Assembly (NCBI GenBank): GCA_023091665.1
Contig: JALJCQ010000009.1
Span: 3,286,001 to 3,350,000 of the forward strand
DNA from: Pythium myriotylum
Lineage: Eukaryota; Oomycota; Peronosporomycetes; Pythiales; Pythiaceae
Direction: 5' to 3'
Length of the DNA stretch: 64,000 nucleotides
Part shown: positions 32,423 to 42,826 of the stretch, one piece after another
Layout of the letters: each line of letters opens with the position of its first letter
Numbering within the stretch: position 1 is the first letter of the stretch
The notes under the pieces: generated by a model
Databases searched by the model: none
The model's input: only the letters and a program-made list of their open reading frames with translations
Told to the model about the DNA's origin: nothing
Program-made: the position numbers and the translations under genes

Positions 32423-34333
32423 ATGAGGGAAATCAATGGGCATGCCTTGGTGTTATCGGGTCTGGGCATGAATGTCGTGGCCCATGCTGCCAACAAGGCT
32501 ATGGGGGACGAGCTGCACGCTCTCCGTACCAAATTACGTGCCGTCGACAAGACTTTTAAACACGTACACAAATTGAGTGACACTGCTGCAAAGGCAGAAC
32601 GAAGACACGACGAACAGGTCCGACAGAAATATGCCGTCGACTGTCTAGAGGCGATGCGGATCGTGCTCCAGTCTCGTATGCGAACGCTACAGTCCAAGAT
32701 CGCCCCCGTGAATGAAGTCATTGAGATCCTGGACGACAGCGAGGATGAAAACTTAACGGAGCACTCAGCACTCGAATTGGGTAATGAGAAACCAATCGTC
32801 AGTGTGGAAGAAAGAGACCCGATTGATCAGTTTGCCAAAGACCACACAGAAAACGGGTTCGATGGTAAAGTTATAACGGCTGATGCTCCACTTGCTTCGA
32901 GCAGACCGTTTGACCCACCTCGGCATTGCTTTTCAAGTCGAGTTGCCCCCAAGTCGTGCCGTGGCATTGGCGAGAACCACATCATTGATGTTTCTCGATC
33001 ATCTCCCACGCTTTCTCTCTCGTTGCCGTCTTCTCCCACGGATGACAGTGCGCGTTGGCCAGGAATCAGAACAGGCAGCGGCTTGCCGAATATTCTCACC
33101 GAAGTAGTGGCAACTCACACTGTTGCTCCTGGCGTGATCACATGCTCGAAGATCCCAGAATCGTTTCCGTATTCTTCGCCGACCCAAACACCTGGCCGAA
33201 AGATTCCTGGGAAAGTTTGCGTCGACTCTATATTCGTCGTGGAGGACCCGGTTTCATTGCCATTCATGTTTACAGTTGGTCCGATGATCAGTTCTGATAG
33301 AAAGATCCAGGATTGGGATTCGATGGACGGAGGTGCTTCAGTTGAGCGGCTCGTCCATTCCTGCCTCAGTCTTACCCAAGCTTTCCAGTCAGAGACTTCT
33401 CCTTCGTTGGTTTCGCTTGAGGCTGCTGCGAAAGAAGCCAGCAAGCTTGTTGGCTTGGTTGAAATACTCTACATGAACGCTGTTACACCAATTTTCACAG
33501 GCAACTTGGAGCAAGTGACGAACGAGATCATAACTGAGCTTTCCAGACTGCTTCATGAGTTTCAGCCTGCCACGCTCGAACTGGTTCGAGTAATCCGCGT
33601 CGTGCAAGAACCAATGCGGGCAGCACGGCAGCCTGGTATGTGTTCCTTATACCGAAAGTACGTGGCCCGCAACGCCGCAGATGTTTCCGTATTTAACTTG
33701 GTGTTGCTTAGATGTTTCCTAGTCCCATCGATGATCAAGACCGTCATGATTGGGATCATTCCAAGGAGGTTCATCCGGTTCGATCTTCCTACTGAAGGTC
33801 TAGTACGGCTTGTATGGCTCGCCTTGACGTTTCTTGCAGGCGATGAACTGTTGCTGTCAACCATAAACGAATGGCTCGAGGGGCTGAGACAGACTCTCTG
33901 CCCAGGCTACATTCTTACCCACCTTGATGACGAAGTTTGGGGCGACGCTCGCTTCCCTCTCTCTGTTCAGCTGCTTATTCTCGCCATGATCACTCGACGC
34001 GTCGCTGGCTCGAATAAGAAAATGATCAGGTATCTGGTATCCAGACTCATCAGTTTTACCCAGCGGTTTGGACGATCGGAGCGCTACATCAAATCGTACG
34101 TGGCCTGGTGGTCTGTTGATTTGCTGGTATCCATGCTGACACAAGACTCAATTCTCAGACTCATCAAAGTCGCGCACAACGACAAGGCAGAGCCTTTCGA
34201 CTTCGCGAAAGAACTCAGGAAGATTCGGCAGGTACTGCCCTGGTATTATGAGCTATCACAGAAGATAGGCGGTGTAGATCTATCTTCGACTCGGGCTTCG
34301 GAACCACTGGTAGTGCAGGAAGCACGTGTCTAG
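32423..34333 (+). CDS. P-family member P4 (tandem array, unknown function)
   Basis: Exons 32423-33657, 33712-34095 and 34159-34333 give 597 aa. The introns are 54 and 63 nt, both phase 2, both multiples of three and both free of stops, so unspliced RNA would also be translatable. Module A (LSGLGMNVVAHAANKAMGDEL) is followed at about 32714 by EVIEILDDSEDE, a textbook SUMO-interaction-like sequence. The linker is Ser/Pro-rich. Module C (VSLEAAAKEASKLVGLVE to VVQEPMR), module D (RCFLVPSMIKTV, LVWLALTFLAGDE, LSVQLLILAMITRR) and module E (FDFAKELRKIRQVLPWYYE) are all present. It is an apparently intact member. Confidence 0.8.
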   Translation: MREINGHALVLSGLGMNVVAHAANKAMGDELHALRTKLRAVDKTFKHVHKLSDTAAKAERRHDEQVRQKYAVDCLEAMRIVLQSRMRTLQSKIAPVNEVIEILDDSEDENLTEHSALELGNEKPIVSVEERDPIDQFAKDHTENGFDGKVITADAPLASSRPFDPPRHCFSSRVAPKSCRGIGENHIIDVSRSSPTLSLSLPSSPTDDSARWPGIRTGSGLPNILTEVVATHTVAPGVITCSKIPESFPYSSPTQTPGRKIPGKVCVDSIFVVEDPVSLPFMFTVGPMISSDRKIQDWDSMDGGASVERLVHSCLSLTQAFQSETSPSLVSLEAAAKEASKLVGLVEILYMNAVTPIFTGNLEQVTNEIITELSRLLHEFQPATLELVRVIRVVQEPMRAARQPGMCSLYRKYVARNAADVSVFNLVLLRCFLVPSMIKTVMIGIIPRRFIRFDLPTEGLVRLVWLALTFLAGDELLLSTINEWLEGLRQTLCPGYILTHLDDEVWGDARFPLSVQLLILAMITRRVAGSNKKMIRYLVSRLISFTQRFGRSERYIKSYVAWWSVDLLVSMLTQDSILRLIKVAHNDKAEPFDFAKELRKIRQVLPWYYELSQKIGGVDLSSTRASEPLVVQEARV

Positions 34334-35789
34334 TAGTTGTTGTGCCAAAGAGTTGTAAGGCTGCTCGATCCTCGGGTGACGGTCTATGTCGCCGGGAGCC
34401 TGCGCATGCCGTGTGCATAGCGGACTAGATGACCACACATTTCTCGAAACAATATGACACGGTTATTCGCCAGATTTCTTTGAGCTTGTGGGTAAACGAT
34501 AGATGTGACTGTGACTTCATCAAAGGTCGAGCAAGCCGTTCGTGATAAGTTCGATCTATTTCTGGTGTTGGAATTTCCATCAACACACCAGACCAAGTCA
34601 GCACGAAAGATCTCGCGACACCCAGCTATGCAAGTAGACGCGACGGCAAAACTGCTCTCCGGTCTGGACTCGGTGATCGTTGCTGGCGCCAGCAACGAGG
34701 CTATCGGAGAGGAGCTGAAAGGCGTGCAATCGCATCTAGGTAATGCTGCCGCGACACTGACACATGTGCGTCGGCTGTGCGAGGCGATTGCTCACGTCGA
34801 GCAGCGGCGGGACGAGACATATCGCCAAGATATCGCCGTAGATGGCGTCGAGGCGTTGAGCGTCGTGCTGAAAGCGAGGATGCGGACACTGCGAGCGAAG
34901 CTGGCACAGATCGCTAAGCCCATAGAAGTGGATACTTCAAGCGAGAACGAAGGGTCTCTCCCCAGCTTTAGGTCGATCGATGGCGACGAATCAAGAAGCC
35001 AATTGGAAATGGCGGACGAAAGCAAGGAGCTGCCACCACTACCAACAATGGTTGGGCCGGACGAAGACGGAGACTTACTACCGAAAATGTGGATACCGGA
35101 GGCAGACTTATCATGCAACACCATGGCGACCGACAAGCCGAAACGGCTTCCCAGTTCCCCGCACTCAATCTCACATCGACCACCAAGTCCAGTGAAATCG
35201 TCGTCGGAAAGCGACACGCCCCTCGTCGGTGGAGAGCCTATGTCTCTACCGGAGCACTTTGACGACCGCGCACATACGCCGTGGATGGCGGTGTTGATGG
35301 AGAAGATAAATGGATCAGATGCATCGCGCGCGAGACGCGCCCGGCCCACGTCATTCAAGAAACCTCGAAGAGAAAGTTGGACTGACACGACAAGTGAGCA
35401 GCCAGATGACAGCGACGACACGTTCACGATTGGCAGTGCAGAGATGAACTCTACAAATGACAGCGAAGATGACACTTTCACCGTAGAAAGCGATGGCAAG
35501 AACTCAACACACGAGAACAACAACGAGTCTATAACAATTGCTGTCGATCGGCCAAAGCGTTCTCGAACTAACTCCAAACCAGCTCTCGGACCCGATAACG
35601 ACGCGAGACTTTGCGGATTCGATTCTCACACAATTTGGTGAGATTGACGTGAATGGCCCTGGGATTATGATCGAGCTGGAGACACTTGCCTTCCGACTCG
35701 GGCGACTCGTGGAGATGAGCGACAATCTCCTCCAAGAGAACCTCAACATCGAAGATCTGGTGCTCTGCGAAATCATCGAGAAGACTGAG

Positions 35790-35799
35790 AAAGCAGTGA
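35790..35799 (+). repeat. Target-site duplication, left copy (aaagcagtga)
   Basis: The same 10 bp stand at 37224-37233. Removing one copy together with the element rejoins the P5 module C reading frame so that it aligns with the paralogues. Confidence 0.9.
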
Positions 35800-35804
35800 T
35801 GTCG

Positions 35805-35852
35805 GAAAATGTGTCCGACTGGTGTCCTATTCTGTCCAATTTGTCCTACGAT
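35805..35852 (+). repeat. MULE left terminal inverted repeat (48 bp)
   Basis: Begins gaaaatgtgtccgactggtg and is a perfect reverse complement of 37169-37216. Confidence 0.95.
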
Positions 35853-37057
35853 CTTGCAATATCTTGCAACAGAATGTCCTAATACTGTCCAAAATTCCGA
35901 AATTTTCTCGTTTGAAAAACGAGATAATATCTAAACACGACAGATTGTCAATATTATATGTACATATTGTACATATTATCAAGGCTCTAGGGTGTCCTAA
36001 GACCCAAGGGATCTCGATTGTGAAGACTGCACGCGCCCGAGCCAGTGGCGGTGACGCTATACGCGCGCTGGAAGAGAATGCGCTGCGTTGCCTCGCACCC
36101 GATGACAAGCGTCCGTTTCTAATCGAGAACTCGGCCAAAACCACTGCGACTGGGGAGATTGAGCGAATCCTTTTGTTTGGCCATCCTGAGTTGGTGCGAT
36201 TGCTGCGCTATCGTGGTTGCAACGTCTACATTGACGGAACGTTCAAAATGGCTCCTCCCGGCTTTTCTCAGTGCTTGATTATCATGGTGCACGACCCCTC
36301 AGTGGATCTCTACGTGCCGGTCATGTACGCACTTGTCAACCGAAAGAACCAGGATACTTATTGGAGTGTACTGAATTCGGTTATTGTGGCTACGGATCGA
36401 ATGCTTGAGCCTGCGACAGTTACTTGTGATTTTGAACAAGCGTTGATCAACGCTGTGGTGGAACAGTTCCCGAAAGTGACCGTGATTGGCTGTTTGTTTC
36501 ATTTCAAACAGGCCATGCGCCGCAAGTTGATTGATCTTGGTATTCCAACCGACAAAGTCAGTGAAATCATGCAGAAGAATAAGTTGGACCTGCTGACCAC
36601 CATTCCATCAGCCGATATCGAGAAGGTATGTACATTCCGTTTTTCACGTGTCTGAGATCTCATTGTGGTCGTGCGACTATTGTAGGGTATCAGTTTCGTC
36701 CGCTCCGTCACAGATGAGAGTGGGGCGAAGCAGAAATGGAATCAGTTTTGGCAGTACTTCCGGTGCACCTGGATGGGCCGGTATGATTTGAGTATGTGGA
36801 ACGTAAGCGCAATGGCTGAGCATGATATCCCTATCCAAAATCGCACGAACAACCCTCTCGAAAAGTACAATCGTGATTTCGGGGAGCGTTTCAAGCGTGC
36901 ACGCCCAAGTCTCGCTACTTTTGTTCAGACTGCGAAAGCTGACAGCATTCGCTATGCTCAGCTGATTGATGACATCAAGAAAGGACACGCCGAGCCACCA
37001 TCCCATGCCCAAGAGGTTGAAATTGTTATTCCACAGGAATTCCTCAACTTCCAGTAG
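35853..37057 (+). CDS. Mutator-like transposase, N-terminus missing or unresolved
   Basis: Two exons, ending at 36625 and resuming at 36686-37057 (60-nt intron, gtatgt donor), encode a MULE transposase domain. Catalytic-type residues are seen in YIDGTFK, VTCDFEQA and the NRTNNPLEKYNRDF region; GCLFHFKQAMRR is the conserved Cys/His segment between them. The frame is open from the left inverted repeat but contains no ATG before the Met in TFKM at about 36249, which lies after the first catalytic Asp. A DNA-binding N-terminal domain is not visible. An upstream exon using the ATG at 35809 inside the repeat is an unproven alternative. Whether it is active cannot be judged. Confidence 0.75.
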
Positions 37058-37168
37058 AAGAACCACTACCAGAGTCAGATCCTCAATAGAATGACAAGAT
37101 TCTCTTAGTTCACGATGCTTGGTCCACTTGTCCTAAACCTGACCGAAAATCCTGAAAGCTTACCAAAA

Positions 37169-37216
37169 ATCGTAGGACAAATTGGACAGAATAGGACACC
37201 AGTCGGACACATTTTC
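37169..37216 (-). repeat. MULE right terminal inverted repeat (48 bp)
   Basis: Perfect reverse complement of 35805-35852. It is followed by 7 bp and then the right target duplication. Confidence 0.95.
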
Positions 37217-37223
37217 TCCTCCC

Positions 37224-37233
37224 AAAGCAGTGA
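37224..37233 (+). repeat. Target-site duplication, right copy (aaagcagtga)
   Basis: Matches 35790-35799 exactly. P5 coding sequence continues directly after it. Confidence 0.9.
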
Positions 37234-38107
37234 CTCAGCTGGCGGCAACACTACACGACTATGAGCCTGTGACGCTCTATCTTGTTCAAGCAATTACCCA
37301 CGTGCAAGAGCCCATGCGGTGGGCTAGCAACCACGTGCTGGGCGAGCTGAGTCGAAGGTGAGTCCACGAAAAATTCGCGTATTGCAAATCTCATTATATT
37401 TTTGATGTTTCTAGGTGCTTTCTCATTCCGTGTAAGATCCGAAAGTTGCTGAAGGCATTGTTACCGGATAGTTTCGTCGCCTCCGACCTGCAAACCGACG
37501 AGGCTGTACGGCTTGCATGGTTGGGAGTTTCTTTTCTCGTTTCCGGCGAGCCCTCCTCGCCACAGATAAGTGGGTTCATGGCAAACCTCAAGGAGTCGCT
37601 CAAGCCATATTACGTCAAACCGAGACCACCATACTCCAAAGACAGTGTCCTCCCAGTGAGCTTGGTGGTTCAGCTATTAGTACTCACAATGGTAGTTCGC
37701 CGAGTTGTGGCAGTGGGAGACGCGAATCATATTGAAGAACTGCAAGCTTCGATCGAGCAACTCGCGACCGAATTCCTGCATGGCGCCAAGTACCTGAGAC
37801 CGTATGTATCCCAAACCGAATCGTTGCAATCTCCACTAACCTCTTCTAATGGCGTTGCAGGTTAGTGATGTCAATGCGGAAGCGCACACGACCGGCATTC
37901 CTGAGGTCGATTCCATGTTTCAATTTTCAGTTTGAGATCGACAAGATCCGACGAACCGTGCCGTGGCTCACATATGCTTGGTTTGGAAGAAACTCTGGCG
38001 ATGATAATTCTGCCGACAGGAACACAAATACGACGAAGAAGAGGCTTTCCGACGGAAAATCCACCAGAAGCGACGACTCCAAGAAGCCGAAAAAGATTTG
38101 CTTCTAA

Positions 38108-38419
38108 GAGATACATTAGAGCGCTTGTCATTAACAGAGTTGGACTGTAGCCGTAGGATCCACTGCCATTTTGGGTCGCACGTTTGATCTTTTCCTTGAT
38201 TTAGAATAGTTGCATCTGAAGGTCCTCAGGAGTTGATCGATGTGGAGTATCTGAGTAATGCCGGACTATCGCGTTGTCATCTTTTCTCTCCATACGTGCG
38301 TTCCAAGGCGAGTCGTTTGTTGGCTTTCATGGTTCAAACGAACCCAACAATTCTTTCGATAATTTGATAGTTCTTAACCTCGTCCCAAAAGACAGGTCGC
38401 GATCTTCACGTCGAGGATC
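38108..38419. other. Intergenic region P5-P6
   Basis: 312 bp; no gene, repeat or RNA recognised. Confidence 0.5.
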
Positions 38420-40213
38420 ATGGAAAGTGACGCGACCGCAGCGATTCTTTCAGGTCTTGGACTCGATGTCGTGGCTTCAGCGAGCAACGAAGCGATTGCT
38501 GAAGAGCTTCGTCGCGTTCGAGCTCAACTGAGCGACTTGGCCCAGGGTCTCACGCACGCTCGTCAAGTAAGCACGAGTCTGAGCAGCCTCGCGACATCCC
38601 ATGACGTACCAATCGAACATGGCGTCTCCATGGATGGAATGCTGCACTTGTGGGTCGTGCTCCAGGAAAAACTGAAGGCTCTACAGATGACTCAAAATAC
38701 GCCACTGGTTTCGGAGACCGCCACGGAAGACGAGTCGCTATTAGCAGAAGTCACAGACGACCACACGTACGACTCGACTGATTCCGGGTCGTGCGTCGGG
38801 ACAGCTCATCATGACGTCGCGCCCACACTCTCACCGTCCGCGATCGTTCGGAAAGGCAGTCGAAAAACAAAGGAGGCTCTCGTTTCGCAGTTTACAGTCG
38901 TCGAGGATTCTCAATGTGGGCGTTACGGAACTGACGTGGCTGCCTCGAGCAATGAGTTTCAGGCGCTTTTGGCTCGCCCGCTGATCGATTTTCGCAACCC
39001 GATCACATTTTGCACTGCTGAAGCGCCCGATATCGCATTCAACTCGTCTTGGGGCGAGATTGCTCCCATCTCTTTAATTCTGTCAGATCAGGTAGCCAAC
39101 TTCGAGCAGCCACAACTCGAGACTGGTAGAGACTCCCACATCAGTGCAACACCTTCACAAAGCGCACTCGCGCTTGGCCAGTCTAGGAGTGAAGAGCATC
39201 TACAAGAAGTCGCACTGCCACCGAAGAACGCGGGCAGCGAGATCCTGATGCGTTTCGTCGAAGATGTGAACGAAAACGTCCGCCGGGCGCTCCCGCCGGC
39301 TGCTCCCACGTTGGCGTCCCTGGAAATGTTAGCAGAACAAGTCGGACAGCTCGTTGAGATCGTTGACAATATTCCTCAGAAGCAAGCTAAAACCAGGATC
39401 ACGCCGCAGGATATGATGGTGATCGACGAAAAGACCCGGCAGATCGTGTTGAGTACATCACTCCTGCTCCATGAGTTCCGGCCGGCGAGTGTCGACTTAG
39501 TGCGAGTGATCGCTCACGTCCAGGAGCCGCTGCGGTGGACCTCACGTCTCGCCTCACTGTTCCCAAGGTATCATACAAGCAAATGGACGATCTAGGATGA
39601 TCACTAAACGAAGCCGCTCTTGTAGGTGTTTTTTCCTCGTTGCGAAGGTCAGGCCAATCCTCGCAGCGATCCTTCCGTCGGATTTCGTCGAGGCCGAGCT
39701 CACGAACCACGAGGCCGTCAAGCTCGTGTGGCTGGGCGTCACGTTTCTCGTTGGTGTGGGCCCCGACAAGAGCCGCATGAACGAGCTCGCTCGCATCCTG
39801 GACGCGCTCAGTCGCTACTCGATGGAGGCGAAGGAATCCCAGTCCAGGACGATGACGCGTTTGCCTTTACTCTTCTACGTGCTCTCCATGCTAACTCGAA
39901 GGCTCATCGCGATGGGGCGGAAGAATGAGCTCACCAGTTTCAAGATCTCGGTTGAGAGGCTTTTACCGGTGATTTCGGGTGGGCAAGAGTATCTCCAAGG
40001 GTGAGTTCTGCTTCCCTTCGATTCGCGTGGCGATTGTTATCTAACGTAGCTAGCTGTGCATGAAGACTCATCACTCCGATGCGAAACAAAATCGCTGAAC
40101 TACGTAAGCAGAGACGTTCCAAGTTCCACAAAGTGCCGTCGTTCGACTTCGAGGCCGAGTTCGAGATTATCCGTCGTGCCATCCCGTGGTTCTACTCGAC
40201 ACTGTCACTATGA
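38420..40213 (+). CDS. P-family member P6 (tandem array, unknown function)
   Basis: Exons 38420-39567, 39626-40000 and 40066-40213 give 556 aa; both introns are phase 2 (donors gtatca and gtgagt). Module A is canonical (ILSGLGLDVVASASNEAIAEEL). The linker lacks the hydrophobic-acidic motif found in P1, P4, P5, P7 and P8. Module C (ASLEMLAEQVGQLVEIVDN to HVQEPLRW), module D (RCFFLVAKVRPILAAILPSDF, VKLVWLGVTFLVG) and module E (FDFEAEFEIIRRAIPWFY) are intact. The last exon begins with a short basic stretch (MRNKIAELRKQRRSKF). It is an apparently functional member and, with P7, a good reference for the family. Confidence 0.8.
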
Positions 40214-40368
40214 AGAGCTACGATTCGTCACTAGATCGAGGTTATGTACCCATGTGAACGTCCCCAAAACCTTCTATATTTGTGGATATCGGTTCGTAAC
40301 TCATGCGATCCTCAAGAGCTCCTTGTTCTGAGCCTCCCTCTCTTCCTCGTCGATCACGAGCGAGCCCC

Positions 40369-42551
40369 ATGAAGAGAGACGACGTCAACGCCGCCGTGCT
40401 GGGCAGTCTGGACGCGCGCGTCGTGGCGCGTGCAGCCAACGAGGCCGTCGCGGATGAGCTCGCGACGCTGGCGCGCCGCGTGGGCGAGGCGTCGCGCATG
40501 CTCACGCGCGTGCGCAGCATCTGCCGAGCCATTGCAAGCGTCGAGCAGCAGCACCAAGCGGCGTATCTACAAATTGACTCAATTGACGGCATTGACGCAA
40601 TGCGCGTCGTGCTCAACACGCGCGCGCACACGCTGCAGAGGAGACTCGCGCCGAAAGCGATCGAGTGCATTGAGATCGAGTCGTCGGACGACGAGCTGCC
40701 GATGCGAGACAGGCCGGCAGCGACCTCGCTCGTGCATTCCACGATGGCCCGTCGCCCGACGATCACTCGACGGTGGGCGACCGCTACATTCACGGCTCCT
40801 ATGGGAGACCACATCCGCGTGGGAGGGATTTCGACAGAGAGCAACGAGACTATACCGACAGCTGAGGTGGATACGACGAGTGTCAGGCGCCCAACGATTG
40901 TGCGACGACCGACACAACGCGTCTCGGAGAATGGTCAGACTACTGTTAGACCACCATGTCCAGCTTTTGCAGGTCGTGGGCCACACCCGTGGATTGATGA
41001 TGCAGCTGAGGAAGACGACGAAGTCCCGGAAGAGATTCTCGTTCCCAGTAGCCGATCCGTTACTCCGAATCAATCGAACAAACCCAAGCCTACACTACCA
41101 AAGGCCCTGCCAAGCGTCCAGGCGGAGAAAACAACGGAGCGACTGTCTCCGAGAGCTGTGCTCTCGCTTCACAACTGTGGGAACCGAGTGGAGCCAGAAG
41201 AGAATGGCCAGCGCCAAACATCGTTCCAGCGGCGGAGTCCTTGTCCAAACCGTGGATCCCCGACAGCGTCACCATCACGGATGCCTCAGAAAGCTCATTG
41301 TACGGATTCTTCAGATACAAAAGCATCATCGCTCTCGAACAGACTATCAGGAGAACACGAGCCAGAAGATTCGACACAGACTCCTCGACGATCGTCTCGA
41401 ACGAGATCGACCAAGATCGATGCAATGTCGATTCGCGCCGACGCCGAGTCAATCTCACAATTAGTGAAGGCGATGAAAGGCGGTCCGGTTGTTCAGCTAT
41501 CCACGCTAGAGTCTCTCGCTGAACAAGTGGGCCACCTTGTCGAGGCATCAGGATCACTAACTGTCCAACCTGATGCCGACGAAGCGCAGCTCATGGATGA
41601 TGCAGTGGCCGATGCTGCGAGTCGCCTCGCTGCAGTTCTCTACGATTTTAAACCCATCTCCCGCAATTTGATTCGCGCGATCGGTCTCATGCTCGAGCCA
41701 ATTCGCCGCTCAACCCGACCAACGTTTAGTTCGCTTCTCTCAAGGTCCAATATGTTTTCCATTCTTGTATTCGCGGCGGAGAATATCACTAACCATCTTG
41801 TTCCTGTAGTTGCTTCCTGAAGTTGACCCAAGTCAAGCCTTTGCTGCATGCACTTCTGCCCGACGATTTTACTGCGACCGAGCTGAAAAATGGGAAGGTC
41901 TACAGAATAGTGTACCTCGCAGTGATCTTCCTGATGAGTGGCACACCTTCCCCGAGCGTCATATCAGAATGGGTCGAGACCTTGAAGGAGATGCTGAGCA
42001 TGGATTACGTGAACGCAGAGGTCAATGGAGATCGAACGCTCCGCGACCCAATTCCATTACCGGCGCAGCTCCTCGTGATCGCGATGATCGCTCGACGAAC
42101 CATCTATTTCCCTTGCTCGGAGGGTACTGTTGCCTTCAGAGAAGCACTACGAGATGTGGCTACAACGTTCAAAGGTGGAGCCAAGTACCTGAATTTGTGC
42201 GTATGCTTTGGGCTCTTGTTGATCGCTTTCAGGGATTGATCTCACGCGTTTGTTCTGACGTTTAGAATCGCAAATAGGCTTCGGCCACGAACGACTGAGA
42301 ATATCGAGAATCCTATTTTTCAATTCTGCTCCGAGATCATAAAGATTCGTCGATCGATTCCTTGGTATTACGAGGCTCGTCTCGAGCGAAAGCAGGCTCG
42401 TGTGAAACGATCAATCGCTAATAGTGAAGATGTCGTGGCAAAGCGAACAAGGAATAAAGTCGTTGGCATGGACAATGACCATGAACTGGGCGCTCGAGTG
42501 CCCTCGATATCAAGGCTTCAATACCAGTCTTTCTCGGCTCCTCCGAGATAA
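40369..42551 (+). CDS. P-family member P7 (tandem array, unknown function)
   Basis: Exons 40369-41744, 41810-42196 and 42266-42551 give 682 aa, with two phase-2 introns. Module A reads VLGSLDARVVARAANEAVADEL. At about 40663 ECIEIESSDDE gives the SUMO-interaction-like pattern. The linker contains repeated RRPTI segments and many Ser/Arg residues. Module C (STLESLAEQVGHLVE), module D (SCFLKLTQVKPLLHALLPDDF, LPAQLLVIAMIARR) and module E (FCSEIIKIRRSIPWYYEARLERK) are complete, and the tail is longer and more basic than in other members. Only 155 bp separate it from P6, the tightest spacing in the array. Confidence 0.8.
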
Positions 42552-42826
42552 CCCCGAGCTTGAGAGTCAGCAAAACTCCGTCTCACGCCGACGAACGCAT
42601 CTGAAGATAGACACGGGTATCCGATTAAATCCCTCGAGATTATCTACAGGATCCAACGAGTCCACACCAGCACAACTCGATCAAAGAGATAGAGTGCCGC
42701 CGTGTTTCGGAGATGAAATAGCACAGTCCCTTCTGACAGTTTTGCATCATGGCGCTCCTCGCAATTCTTCTAGATTTCTGGCCACACCTGATTCGCTTGT
42801 TCTCTTCCCTAGCTCGACCCTTCAAC

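Larger units (their letters stand above)
35800..37223 (+). mobile_element. Mutator-like DNA transposon (MULE), 1424 bp
   Basis: The element sits inside P5 exon 1. It has perfect 48-bp inverted repeats (35805-35852 and 37169-37216), a 10-bp target duplication, and a split MULE transposase on the plus strand. Five and seven bases lie between the repeats and the duplications on the left and right. The 9-11-bp duplication class is typical of Mutator elements. The short length and missing transposase N-terminus suggest an internally reduced copy. Confidence 0.92.
34628..38107 (+). pseudogene. P-family member P5, broken by a Mutator-like element and a frameshift
   Basis: Exon 1 starts at the ATG at 34628 with an intact module A (LLSGLDSVIVAGASNEAIGEEL, DGVEALSVVL) and PIEVDTSSENEG. 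The frame changes by +1 somewhere between about 35540 and 35640 in the linker, because module C (IELETLAFRLGRLVEMSD) is read one frame off. At 35800-37223 a transposon interrupts module C. Downstream, exon 1 resumes to 37357, followed by exon 2 (37415-37801, CFLIPCKIRKLLKALLPDSF) and exon 3 (37861-38107, FQFEIDKIRRTVPW and a basic tail). All splice sites are still sound and the downstream frames remain open, so the damage is recent. Two independent lesions are seen. Confidence 0.88.
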
